Part shown: in pieces, positions 36,501 to 44,435 of the stretch
Position numbering within the stretch: the stretch's first letter is position 1
How the letters are laid out: every line of letters starts with the position of its first letter
Source: Pseudomonas sp. RIT-PI-r
GTDB taxonomy: Bacteria; Pseudomonadota; Gammaproteobacteria; Pseudomonadales; Pseudomonadaceae
Assembly (NCBI RefSeq): GCF_001297015.1
Contig: NZ_LIGE01000011.1
Span: 124,001 to 188,000, forward strand
Direction: 5' to 3'
Length of the DNA stretch: 64,000 bases
Position numbers and translations under genes: made by a program
Notes under the pieces: model-generated
What the model was told of the DNA's origin: nothing
The model's input: the letters and a program-made list of their open reading frames with translations, nothing else
Database searches by the model: none

Positions 36501-38126
36501 TTATTTGCTGACGCTGACGCCGTAGAAGGAGTTCAAGCCGAATGGGCTGATCTTGAAGTCCTGCACGTTGGCGCGCATGGGTTGGTACACCGTCGAGTGA
36601 GCGATAGGTGTCATCGGGACTGCATCTTTGAGGACGTGTTGTGCCTCTTTGTACAGTTCGGTGCGCTTACCTTGGTCGGTTGTGCGCTTGGCTTCCTTGA
36701 CGAGGCCGTCGAACTTCTTGTCGCACCATTTGGAGAAGTTGTTGCCGCTGAGCGAGTCGCAGCCGAACAGTACGTTCAGCCAGTTGTCCGGGTCACCGTT
36801 ATCACCGCTCCAGCCAATGATCATGGCCTGGTTCTCGCCACCTTTGGAGCGCTTGATGTACTCGCCCCACTCGTAGCTGGTGATCTTCACTTTCAAGCCG
36901 ATCTTGGCCCAGTCGGACTGGAGCATTTCAGCCATCAGTTTGGCGTTCGGGTTGTACGGACGCTGCACCGGCATCGCCCACAGCACGATCTCGGTACCTT
37001 CCTTGACGCCGGCTTCCTTGAGCAGCTGTTTGGCTTTCTCAGGATCGTACTTGGCGTCCTTGATGGTGGTGTCGTAAGACCACTGGGTCGGCGGCATGGC
37101 ATTAACGGCCAGTTGGCCTGCGCCCTGGTAAACCGAATCAATGATTTGCGGCTTGTTCACGGCCATGTCCAGCGCCTGACGTACGCGCAGGTCAGCCAGC
37201 GGGTTGGCCTCGTTGCTGCCCTTGACCTTGTCCATCACGTTGTAGGCGATGTAGCCAAGGTTGAAGCCAGCCTGATCAGGCATCTTCAGCGACTTGTCTT
37301 CTTTCAGCGCTTTCAGGTCGGCCGGACGCGGGAACAGGGTGACCTGGCACTCGTTCTTTTTCAGCTTCTGAATACGTACCGACGGGTCGGTGGTGATGGC
37401 GAAGATCAGGTTGTCGATCTTCACGTCTTCAGGCTTCCAGTAGTCCTTGTTGCCGGTGTAGCGGATGTTGGAGTCTTTCTGGTAGCTCTTGAACACGAAC
37501 GGGCCAGTGCCGATCGGCTTCTGGTTGATGTCGGCGGCTTTGCCGTCCTTGAGCAGCTGGGCAGCGTACTCGGCGGACTGCACCGAAGCGAAGCTCATGG
37601 CCATGTTCTGGATGAACGCAGCGTCGACTTCTTTCAGAGTGAACTTGACGGTGTGCTCGTCGACTTTATCGATCTTGGTGATGTTGGTGTCCATCCCCAT
37701 GTCGGTGAAGTACGGGAATTCGGTCGGGTACGCCTTACGGAACGGGTCATCCTTGTTAATCATGCGATTGAAGGTGAACAGCACGTCGTCGGCGTTGAAA
37801 TCACGAGTCGGCTTGAAATACGGGGTGGTGTGGAACTTGACGCCTTCACGCAAATGGAAGGTGTAAGTCAGGCCGTCATCGGAAATGTCCCACTTGGTCG
37901 CCAGACCAGGAATCACAGCGGTGCCGCCGCGCTCGAACTGGGTCAGACGGTTGAACATGGTTTCAGCTGAGGCGTCGAAGTCGGTTCCGGTGGTGTACTG
38001 GCCCGGGTCGAAACCGGCCGGGCTGCCTTCGGAGCAGAACACCAGGTTAGTCGCAGCGGATGCGAAAGGTGCGGAGGCTAACAAGCCTGCGCCGACTAGA
38101 AACGGAATGACCGCGTGTTTAAGCAT
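36501..38126 (-). CDS. Peptide ABC transporter substrate-binding protein (DppA paralogue 3)
   Basis: A 541-residue periplasmic binding protein. MLKHAVIPFLVGAGLLASAP is the signal peptide; the mature N terminus reads TNLVFCSEGSPAGFDPGQYT. The start at 38126 is chosen for its ATGAGG site; eight more residues are possible. GWSGDNGDPDNWLNVLFGCD marks the conserved ligand-pocket segment. A near-palindrome GGTACGAC/GTCGTGCC at 38164-38186 lies in its leader. The ligand is unknown. Confidence 0.92.
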   Translation of the reverse strand: MLKHAVIPFLVGAGLLASAPFASAATNLVFCSEGSPAGFDPGQYTTGTDFDASAETMFNRLTQFERGGTAVIPGLATKWDISDDGLTYTFHLREGVKFHTTPYFKPTRDFNADDVLFTFNRMINKDDPFRKAYPTEFPYFTDMGMDTNITKIDKVDEHTVKFTLKEVDAAFIQNMAMSFASVQSAEYAAQLLKDGKAADINQKPIGTGPFVFKSYQKDSNIRYTGNKDYWKPEDVKIDNLIFAITTDPSVRIQKLKKNECQVTLFPRPADLKALKEDKSLKMPDQAGFNLGYIAYNVMDKVKGSNEANPLADLRVRQALDMAVNKPQIIDSVYQGAGQLAVNAMPPTQWSYDTTIKDAKYDPEKAKQLLKEAGVKEGTEIVLWAMPVQRPYNPNAKLMAEMLQSDWAKIGLKVKITSYEWGEYIKRSKGGENQAMIIGWSGDNGDPDNWLNVLFGCDSLSGNNFSKWCDKKFDGLVKEAKRTTDQGKRTELYKEAQHVLKDAVPMTPIAHSTVYQPMRANVQDFKISPFGLNSFYGVSVSK

Positions 38127-38333
38127 GTTGGCCTCATGATTTGTTGTCATTTTTTAGTTGTGAGGTACGACCTCGTGAGTCGTGCCTGCGGATACTTATG
38201 CAGGGGCCATACCCATTGCAAGATCCAGAGTGTGAGCGAGCGTTAAACGGTGGCACGTACGTACCTTAATGTCGCATCTGTGTAACTTTTGACGCATTTG
38301 ACCGTTTGCGGGTGGTTTTTACGGTGCAAATGG

Positions 38334-38381
38334 AGCCCCAAAACGGTGCGCTGGTCATGTTGTGCGCGCCGCCTTGGGGCT
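38334..38381 (-). other. Possible weak terminator after DppA paralogue 4
   Basis: AGCCCCAA and the inverted TTGGGGCT, extended by further G/C pairs, enclose a loop of about 30 bases just before the stop at 38387. The tail CCATTTG is poor, so efficiency is doubtful. Confidence 0.4.
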
Positions 38382-38386
38382 TGGTG

Positions 38387-39988
38387 TTACTTATTTATAC
38401 CGACGCCATAGAAGGGGGTTAGACCGAACGGGCTGATACGGAAATCAGTGACTTCCTTGCGCAATGGCTGGAACACCGTGGAGTTGGCAATCGGCGTGAT
38501 TGGCACCTGCTGTTTAAGGATCAGTTGCGCCTGTTGATACAGTTTTACCCGCTGCGTTTTGTCGGTGGACAACTTGGCTTGTTGCACCAGTTTGTCGTAA
38601 GCCGGATCGCACCATTTGGCGTAGTTGCTGCCCTTTACTGCCGCGCAGCTGTACAGCACGCCAAGCCAGTTGTCCGGGTCGCCGTTGTCACCGGTCCAAC
38701 CATAGATCATGACGTCGTGTTCGCCATTTTTCGCGCGTTTGATGTACTCGCCCCATTCATAGCTGACGATGTTGGCCTTGATGCCGATTTTCTCCCAGTC
38801 CTGCTGGATCATCTGTGCCGACATCCGCGCATTCGGGTTCGAGGCGCGTTGCACTGTCATTGCCCAAAGGTTGATGGTTGTACCCGGCGCAACCCCTGCT
38901 TCCTTCAGTAGCACCCGGGCTTTTGCCGGGTCGTATGGGGCGTCCTTGATGGTCGGGTCATACGACCATTGCGCCGGCGGCAAGGCGTTTTGCGCCAACT
39001 GGCCGGCGCTTTGGTAGACGGCTTTGATGATCGCCGGTTTGTCGATAGCCATGTCCAGCGCTTGGCGCACCTTGAGCTGATCAAGCGGCGCGTGGGTGGT
39101 GTTGTAGGCGAGGAATCCGAGGTTGAAACCGGCCTGTTTTAGCACGCGCAGATTCGGGTCTTTTTCCATCACTTCGATGTCGGCCGGGCGCGGATAGCCG
39201 CTGACCTGGCATTCGCCGGCCTTGAGTTTCTGCAGGCGAACGGCGGCGTCCGGGGTGATCGAGAAGATCAGGTTGTCGATCTTCACGTCTTCGGGTTTCC
39301 AGTAGGCCGTGTTGGCGGCGTAGCGGATCTGCGAATCCTTCTGGTAGCGCTTGAACACGAACGGGCCGGTGCCGATCGGCTTCTGGTTGAGGTCGGCGGC
39401 TTTGCCTTCCTTCAACAGCTGCGCGGCGTACTCGGCCGATTGCACCGAGGCGAAGCTCATGGCGAGGTTTTGCACGAACGCGGCGTCGACGTTGTTGAGG
39501 TTGAAGCGCACGGTGTTGTCGTCGAGTTTTTCTACCGATTTGATTGTGGTGTTGAGGCCCATGTCGGTGAAGTAGGGGGACTCGGCGGGGTAGGCCTTGC
39601 GGAAGGCGTTGTCTGGGTCGAGGAGGCGCTGGAAGGTGAAGAGGACGTCGTCGGCGTTGAAGTCTCGGGTCGGGGTGAAATATTCCGTGGTGTGGAATTT
39701 CACACCTTGGCGTAGGTGGAAGGTGTATTGCAGGCCGTCGCTGGAGACGTCCCATTTGGTTGCCAGGCCGGGTTCGATGTCGGTGCCGCCGCGTTTGAAT
39801 TGGGTGAGGCGGTTGAAGACGGTTTCGGCGGAGGCGTCGAAGTCGGTGCCGCTGGTGTATTGGCTGGGGTCGAAGCCTGCCGGGCTGGCTTCGGAGCAAT
39901 AAACGAGTGTTGTGGCGGCGTTGGCGATCGGGGCTATGGCTGTTAGTGCGAGGGTGATTAGTAGTGGTTTGAGGGTGAATCTTTCCAT
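38387..39988 (-). CDS. Peptide ABC transporter substrate-binding protein (DppA paralogue 4)
   Basis: A 533-residue SBP_bac_5 protein. Signal peptide MERFTLKPLLITLALTAIAP is followed by IANAATTLVYCSEASPAGFD at the mature N terminus. The pocket segment reads GWTGDNGDPDNWLGVLYSCA. GGGGA precedes the ATG. It is the outermost of three similar tandem genes on the minus strand, each with its own end signal, so separate regulation is possible. Confidence 0.92.
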   Translation of the reverse strand: MERFTLKPLLITLALTAIAPIANAATTLVYCSEASPAGFDPSQYTSGTDFDASAETVFNRLTQFKRGGTDIEPGLATKWDVSSDGLQYTFHLRQGVKFHTTEYFTPTRDFNADDVLFTFQRLLDPDNAFRKAYPAESPYFTDMGLNTTIKSVEKLDDNTVRFNLNNVDAAFVQNLAMSFASVQSAEYAAQLLKEGKAADLNQKPIGTGPFVFKRYQKDSQIRYAANTAYWKPEDVKIDNLIFSITPDAAVRLQKLKAGECQVSGYPRPADIEVMEKDPNLRVLKQAGFNLGFLAYNTTHAPLDQLKVRQALDMAIDKPAIIKAVYQSAGQLAQNALPPAQWSYDPTIKDAPYDPAKARVLLKEAGVAPGTTINLWAMTVQRASNPNARMSAQMIQQDWEKIGIKANIVSYEWGEYIKRAKNGEHDVMIYGWTGDNGDPDNWLGVLYSCAAVKGSNYAKWCDPAYDKLVQQAKLSTDKTQRVKLYQQAQLILKQQVPITPIANSTVFQPLRKEVTDFRISPFGLTPFYGVGINK

Positions 39989-40139
39989 GGAGTCCCCGGG
40001 GAGATTGGAGGTGGTTGTGATTTCAGGGTAGCGGGGATTTGGGGGGCTTCGGAAATATCGTTTTTCTTGGGGGAGTGTCTATCTCGGTATATCCAGCGGT
40101 TGTGGGCATATCCGTTGCTGCGGTGATGGCTGCTTAGGG

Positions 40140-40442
40140 TTCCGCCCTTACGGCGGGTCACTTTTTACAAACGCCCGGAATGCCGGCCCAGAAAAAAGTA
40201 ACCAAAAACGCTTGCTCCTGCGTGCGGCCCGCTCGCTGGGGCTCGGGGTTCCTTCGCTCCGGGATCGATCCGGGCGCAGCGTCTCCGGTTTGCTTCGCTG
40301 CACCTACTCCCGCTGTGTTTGGCTTCGCCAAACGGTCGCTGCGCTCCCACGCCCGGATCAATCCCTCCACTCAGCCTTCCGACGTCGCCCGTGGATCAAG
40401 ATCAAAAGCAGGCGAGCTGACACTCGGCCTATTGAGTGGTGA
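40140..40442. repeat. Composite intergenic repeat, long copy
   Basis: Same element as 24778-24975 but with an extra segment of about 105 bases between GGATCGATCC and GGATCAATCC; that segment contains a small palindrome (TTTGGCTTCGCCAAAC). As at the other locus, a CCCTCACCCC-type hairpin element follows about 40 bases later. No credible gene was found in it. Confidence 0.8.
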
Positions 40443-40481
40443 AAAGCGGGTGTCTGCTTTAGTTTTGAGTTGGATTTGCCC

Positions 40482-40627
40482 CTCACCCCAGCCCTCTCCC
40501 GAGGGAGAGGGAGCCGATTTTTGGGCATTTCAAAATCTGAGTTCGACTCGGTATTTCACGTCGGCGTAGCTCGCCCAAACACCTCGGTCAGTCCCCTCTC
40601 CCTTTGGGAGAGGGCTAGGGTGAGGGT
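40482..40627. repeat. Long hairpin element, copy 4
   Basis: CCTCACCCCAGCCCTCTCCC at the left and GGGAGAGGGCTAGGGTGAGG at the right flank an interior with TCGACTCGGTATTTCACGTC and CCAAACACCTCGGTCAGTCC, the same interior as the tandem block at 25095. Confidence 0.85.
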
Positions 40628-40734
40628 TTGCTTTTGACTGTTTAAATCTGTGTCAGATAACCAGAACCTTCCCACAGGGTTTTCAGGTTGTCCGTCGGAC
40701 GTCGGCTCTCTAGGCTCTGGGTATCGCTGAATGT

Positions 40735-40925
40735 TCAGTGATCGGGTGTGAGAGCCCGCCGAGCTTGAAACTAGCACCAGTAAGACCATAATTGCGGCCG
40801 GTTTATTAGCCGTCGCAATGCCTTATGGCGGCTGTGTGCGGGCAGACTTCGGTCTGGCCGGTTTTCTGCTCACCGGTTTCTCACTCCGCACATAGCTGCC
40901 ACCCTTTGCCACGTGAGAAATGGCT
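40735..40925 (+). ncRNA. Structured RNA-like leader upstream of the DUF6124-type gene
   Basis: On the plus strand several stems are evident. ATTGCG (40791-40796) pairs with CGCAAT (40814-40819). GGCGGCTGTGTGCGG (40827-40841) pairs with CCGCACATAGCTGCC (40886-40900) over 15 consecutive positions, including two G-U pairs. Inside this helix CAGAC-TTCG-GTCTG (40843-40856) is a classic UUCG tetraloop. TTTCTCAC (40878-40885) can instead pair perfectly with GTGAGAAA (40913-40920), or partly with GTGAGA at 40748-40753, so alternative folds exist. It ends about 30 bases before the gene. Whether it is a cis-regulator, an independent RNA or a DNA-level element is not known. Confidence 0.5.
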
Positions 40926-40955
40926 GAGGGCGGCTCGAATGACGAGCAGATTTTT

Positions 40956-41322
40956 ATGAAAGATCAAATTGTCCCCGATCCCCCCCCTCGAATCCACAAC
41001 CCCGCTCGAAGACGCCATCCGCGCCGACGATCAGATCAAAAACCGCGAAGCGATAAAGCGCGCCCTCGACTTCTACCTCAGCCCCGAACCCAGTAAACCG
41101 CGTCTACCCAGCACGATGTTCCTTGTCCATCCGAACATCGACACGGAAAGTCTGCTCGCGCATGCCTGCGAGTCACTCGCTTCGGCGAATGTCATGGCAG
41201 GCGATTTCGCTGATCAGCTCAGCCGCCCGCAACGCAGCACGGCGTTGGCGATTCAGCAGATTGTGATGCTGGCGGAGTTGGCGGTGAATCGGGCGCTGGA
41301 TCGGGTTGATCCGCAGGCTTGA
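40956..41322 (+). pseudogene. DUF6124-type small protein gene, frame broken at a C8 run
   Basis: From 40990 the frame encodes a typical Pseudomonas DUF6124/DUF3077-like protein: LESTTPLEDAIRADDQ, then RALDFYLSPEP, STMFLVHPNIDTESLLAHAC, ESLASANVMAGDFADQL and LAELAVNRALDRVDPQA. The natural ATG at 40956 (MKDQIVPDP) is in another frame. The two are separated by eight consecutive C (40980-40987); seven C would join them into about 121 residues with a normal N terminus. A TTG at 40969 opens the downstream frame but lacks a ribosome-binding site. The function of the family is unknown. This may be a real mutation, a slippery phase-variable tract or a sequence error. Confidence 0.7.
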
Positions 41323-41337
41323 TACCGCGTTATCGTT

Positions 41338-41403
41338 CATCGCGAGCAGGCTCACTCCTACAATTGAAATGCATTCCTCTGTAGGAGTGAGCCTGCTCGC
41401 GAT
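41338..41403. repeat. REP-type pair, tail-to-tail arrangement
   Basis: The order is reversed compared with most copies: CGCGAGCAGGCTCACTCCTA first, then TGTAGGAGTGAGCCTGCTCG after about 20 bases. It lies between two convergent genes. Confidence 0.85.
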
Positions 41404-41436
41404 GAGGGCAGATCATTCCCCCCAAAATTCGGACAC

Positions 41437-41474
41437 AAAAAAACCGGCGATCATTCACTGATCGCCGGTCTTTC
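41437..41474 (-). terminator. Bidirectional terminator between the DUF6124-type and SIMPL genes
   Basis: ACCGGCGATCA and TGATCGCCGGT form an 11-bp perfect stem with a five-base loop, preceded by seven A (a T run for minus-strand transcripts) and followed by CTTTC. It is 18 bases past the SIMPL stop. Confidence 0.9.
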
Positions 41475-41491
41475 ATTCAGCCCACATCAAA

Positions 41492-42208
41492 TCACTGCAT
41501 CAACACTTCAATCGAACCATCAGCCGTCATGCTCACCTGGCTGGTGCCCGCTTCGACTTCCGGCGTCACCGGGGCCGAATCCATCGCTGCCGCTTTCATC
41601 ATCATCGGTGCGCGCAGGTACGGTTGTGGATAACCGTTGCTGTTGAGGTTCAGGTTGACGATTTTGTAGCCCTTGCCGCCCAGTGCGTCGGTGGCAAGTT
41701 GCGCGCGGTTCTTGAATGCAGTCACGGCTTCTTCCAGCAGTTTGTCTTCGCTGGACTTGCGGGTCGGGTCGGCGATGGCGAAGTCCATACCGCCCATTTT
41801 CAGGTCGCCCAGCAGTTCGCCGGTGAGTTTCGACAGGGCGGCGAAGTCGGCGCTTTCCAGGCGCAGTTCGGCGCGTTCACGCCAGCCGGTGATCTTCTGG
41901 CCCTTGGTGTCGTAGATCGGGTAGCTGTTGCGGCTGCCCTGGCGCAGGGTGATGTCCTTGACTTGCTTGGCCTGGGCCAATGCCTTGTTCATGGTGGTGC
42001 TGACGTCGGCGGCGAGTTTCGCCGGGTCGGTGTTTTGCTCTTCGGTGTAGAGGGTGACGATCATCAGGTCGCGGGCGACTTCCGTGCTGACTTCGGCGCG
42101 CAGGGAAATCTGGTTGTAATGCAGCTCATCAGCGGCCAGGGCCGGGAGGCTGGCGATGCTGCCGACGGTCAGGGCGAGAAGGGCGGCGCTGCGGCGAAAT
42201 GTGTGCAT
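41492..42208 (-). CDS. SIMPL-domain (DUF541) periplasmic protein
   Basis: A 238-residue exported protein. MHTFRRSAALLALTVGSIAS is the signal peptide, cleaved near ALAAD; AAGGAG lies six bases before this ATG. The mature protein matches the SIMPL/DUF541 pattern: repeated alternating segments such as VARDLMIVTLYTEEQNTDPA, GWRERAELRLESADF and FAIADPTRKSSEDKLLEEAV. Homologues include E. coli YggE, which is connected with oxidative-stress resistance. The biochemical role is unsettled. It is flanked by terminator and REP, so it is monocistronic. Confidence 0.88.
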   Translation of the reverse strand: MHTFRRSAALLALTVGSIASLPALAADELHYNQISLRAEVSTEVARDLMIVTLYTEEQNTDPAKLAADVSTTMNKALAQAKQVKDITLRQGSRNSYPIYDTKGQKITGWRERAELRLESADFAALSKLTGELLGDLKMGGMDFAIADPTRKSSEDKLLEEAVTAFKNRAQLATDALGGKGYKIVNLNLNSNGYPQPYLRAPMMMKAAAMDSAPVTPEVEAGTSQVSMTADGSIEVLMQ

Positions 42209-42337
42209 GAAAGCTCCTTGATGAGGGCGCAGGTGATGGTTCGGGGGCCTGCGTGAAACCATCAGACTCTAGCTTCTGTGATCCGGTTCGCCCAGTTACA
42301 ACTTCTATACAGATGGCCGGGGCTGCTGCGCAGCCCT

Positions 42338-42403
42338 TCGCGAGCAGGCTCGCTCCCACAGGGAAATGCATTTCAAAGGTGGGAGCGAGCCTGCTCGCGA
42401 AGG
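42338..42403. repeat. REP-type pair, tail-to-tail arrangement (GC-rich variant)
   Basis: TTCGCGAGCAGGCTCGCTCC first, then GTGGGAGCGAGCCTGCTCGC after about 20 bases. The spacer (AAATGCATTT) resembles that of the pair at 41338, suggesting that this outward arrangement is a distinct element type. Confidence 0.85.
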
Positions 42404-42523
42404 CGTCCTTATAGCCGCCGATAATGTTTTTGCCATGTGGTCGTTTGCCGCACTTTCGCCTCTCGAGGCCGTGCGTTGGTTATACTCCGTGCGATCCGCC
42501 TGGAGCGCTCATCAGGAGAGCTC

Positions 42524-43786
42524 ATGCTCGCCCCCGTACAATTGACTTCCGCCACTCGCCAGAATCTCTGGCGGCTGACTTTCATCCGCACCCTGGTGCT
42601 CGCCGCGCAGGCCGGTTCCGTAGGCCTGGCCTACTGGCTGCAATTGTTGCCGTTGCCGTGGGTGCAACTGGCGATGACCCTCGGCTGCTCGACGCTGCTC
42701 TGCGTGTTTACCGCCGTGCGCCTGCGCACTTCGTGGCCGGTGACCGAACTCGAATATGCGCTGCAACTGGCATGTGATCTGGTGATCCACAGTGCGTTGC
42801 TGTACTTCTCCGGCGGCTCGACCAACCCGTTTGTTTCTTACTATCTGGTGCCGCTGACCATCGCGGCGGTGACGCTGCCGTGGCGCTATTCGGTGATCCT
42901 GTCCGGCATCGCGCTGGCGCTGTACACCGTGATGCTCACGCGTTTCTATCCGTTGGAAACCCTGCCGGTGGCCCGCGAGAATCTGCAGATCTACGGTATG
43001 TGGCTAAGCTTTGCCTTGGCCGCTGCAGTGATCACGTTCTTCGCTGCACGCATGGCCGAAGAGTTGCGCCGTCAGGAAGAGTTACGGGCTATTCGCCGCG
43101 AAGAAGGCCTGCGCGATCAGCAATTGCTGGCTGTTGCCACTCAGGCCGCTGGCGCGGCGCATGAATTGGGTACGCCGCTGGCGACCATGAGCGTACTGCT
43201 CAAGGAGATGCAGCAGGATCATCCCGACCCGTTGTTGCAGGACGATCTGAAGGTGCTGCAGGACCAGGTCAAACTGTGCAAGGAAACCTTGCAGCAATTG
43301 GTCCGCGCCGCCGAAGCCAATCGACGTCTGGCCGTCGAGATGCAGGACGTCACCGACTGGCTTGACGAAGCCCTCAACCGCTGGCACCTGATGCGTCCGG
43401 AGGCCAGTTATCGCTTCCACCGTCTCGGCCAGGGCACGGTGCCGCGTATGGCGCCGCCGCCGGATCTGACGCAGGCACTGTTGAATCTGCTCAACAATGC
43501 CGCCGATGCCTGCCCGGAAAATCTCCAGGTGACCCTGGACTGGGACGTCGAGAACCTGACCATCAGCATTCGTGACCACGGCGCCGGTGTGCCGCTGGCC
43601 ATCGCCGAGCAGATCGGCAAACCGTTTTTTACCACCAAGGGCAAAGGTTTCGGCCTGGGCCTGTTTTTGAGCAAGGCCAGCGTGACACGCGCCGGCGGCT
43701 CAGTGAAACTCTATAGTCATGAGGAAGGCGGCACGCTCACCGAGCTGCGCCTGCCCCACGGCGCCCGAGGAGACCAACATGAGTGA
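42524..43786 (+). CDS. roxS: Redox-responsive sensor histidine kinase RoxS (RegB/PrrB family)
   Basis: A 420-residue membrane kinase. Six hydrophobic segments occupy the first 180 residues, and the loop after the third holds GGSTNPF (97-103), the quinone-sensing signature of RegB. The H-box is GAAHELGTPLATM with phosphorylated His213, followed by VKLCKETLQQL with Cys252, equivalent to the redox-active Cys of RegB. N, G1 and G2 boxes are present (LLNLLNNAADA, IRDHGAGVP, KGKGFGLGLF). AGGAGAG precedes the ATG. It overlaps the roxR start by eight bases. In pseudomonads RoxSR controls terminal oxidases and related respiration genes. Confidence 0.94.
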   Translation: MLAPVQLTSATRQNLWRLTFIRTLVLAAQAGSVGLAYWLQLLPLPWVQLAMTLGCSTLLCVFTAVRLRTSWPVTELEYALQLACDLVIHSALLYFSGGSTNPFVSYYLVPLTIAAVTLPWRYSVILSGIALALYTVMLTRFYPLETLPVARENLQIYGMWLSFALAAAVITFFAARMAEELRRQEELRAIRREEGLRDQQLLAVATQAAGAAHELGTPLATMSVLLKEMQQDHPDPLLQDDLKVLQDQVKLCKETLQQLVRAAEANRRLAVEMQDVTDWLDEALNRWHLMRPEASYRFHRLGQGTVPRMAPPPDLTQALLNLLNNAADACPENLQVTLDWDVENLTISIRDHGAGVPLAIAEQIGKPFFTTKGKGFGLGLFLSKASVTRAGGSVKLYSHEEGGTLTELRLPHGARGDQHE

Positions 43787-44339
43787 CGAAATCCAAGTCG
43801 AAGGCGAAGAACTGCCGCATTTGCTGCTGGTCGACGACGACGCAACATTTACCCGCGTCATGGCCCGCGCCATGGCTCGCCGTGGCTTTCGCGTCAGCAC
43901 CGCCGGCTCCGCTGAGGAAGGCCTGACCATCGCCCAGGCCGATCTGCCTGATTACGCAGCGCTCGACCTGAAAATGGACGGCGACTCCGGTCTGGTGCTG
44001 CTGCCCAAGCTGCTGGAGCTGGACCCGGAAATGCGCGTGGTGATCCTCACCGGTTATTCGAGCATTGCCACTGCGGTCGAAGCGATCAAGCGCGGCGCCT
44101 GCAACTACCTGTGCAAACCGGCCGATGCTGACGACGTGCTGGCCGCGTTGTTGTCCGAGCACGCCGACCTCGACAGTCTGGTGCCGGAAAACCCGATGTC
44201 GGTCGACCGCCTGCAGTGGGAACACATCCAGCGCGTGCTCACCGAGCACGAAGGCAACATCTCCGCCACTGCCCGCGCCCTGGGCATGCACCGCCGCACC
44301 CTGCAGCGCAAACTGCAGAAGCGCCCGGTTCGTCGCTGA
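43779..44339 (+). CDS. roxR: Response regulator RoxR (RegA/PrrA family)
   Basis: A 186-residue two-domain regulator. The receiver domain has acidic pocket LLLVDDD, the phospho-acceptor D63 in ALDLKMDGDSG, and ILTGYSSIATAVEAIKRGA. After a short proline-poor linker comes a Fis-type helix-turn-helix, GNISATARALGMHRRTLQRK. This lean design is typical of RegA/PrrA/RoxR. It is translated from an ATG inside the end of roxS, so kinase and regulator are coupled. Confidence 0.95.
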   Translation: MSDEIQVEGEELPHLLLVDDDATFTRVMARAMARRGFRVSTAGSAEEGLTIAQADLPDYAALDLKMDGDSGLVLLPKLLELDPEMRVVILTGYSSIATAVEAIKRGACNYLCKPADADDVLAALLSEHADLDSLVPENPMSVDRLQWEHIQRVLTEHEGNISATARALGMHRRTLQRKLQKRPVRR

Positions 44340-44378
44340 ACCTGCGCTGAACGACTATCGCCAGCCCTCGCGATAAAA

Positions 44379-44404
44379 CGCACCGATCATTTATGATCGG
44401 TGCG
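44379..44404. terminator. Hairpin after roxR
   Basis: CGCACCGATCA and TGATCGGTGCG form an 11-bp perfect stem with a four-base loop, 39 bases past the roxR stop; a moderately T-rich stretch (GTCTGTTCTTTTCT) follows, consistent with a terminator before the ABC gene. Confidence 0.7.
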
Positions 44405-44435
44405 TGTCTGTTCTTTTCTATATCGAGCCTTATCC

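Noticed and set aside
38164..38186. Near-palindrome GGTACGAC/GTCGTGCC in a DppA leader as an operator
   Set aside because: One mismatch, no second copy in the window and no known regulator motif; kept only as a note in the gene entry.
40158..40370. Small ORFs inside the composite repeat
   Set aside because: The sequence is a dispersed intergenic repeat; the frames lack ribosome-binding sites and differ between the two copies by a 105-bp deletion.
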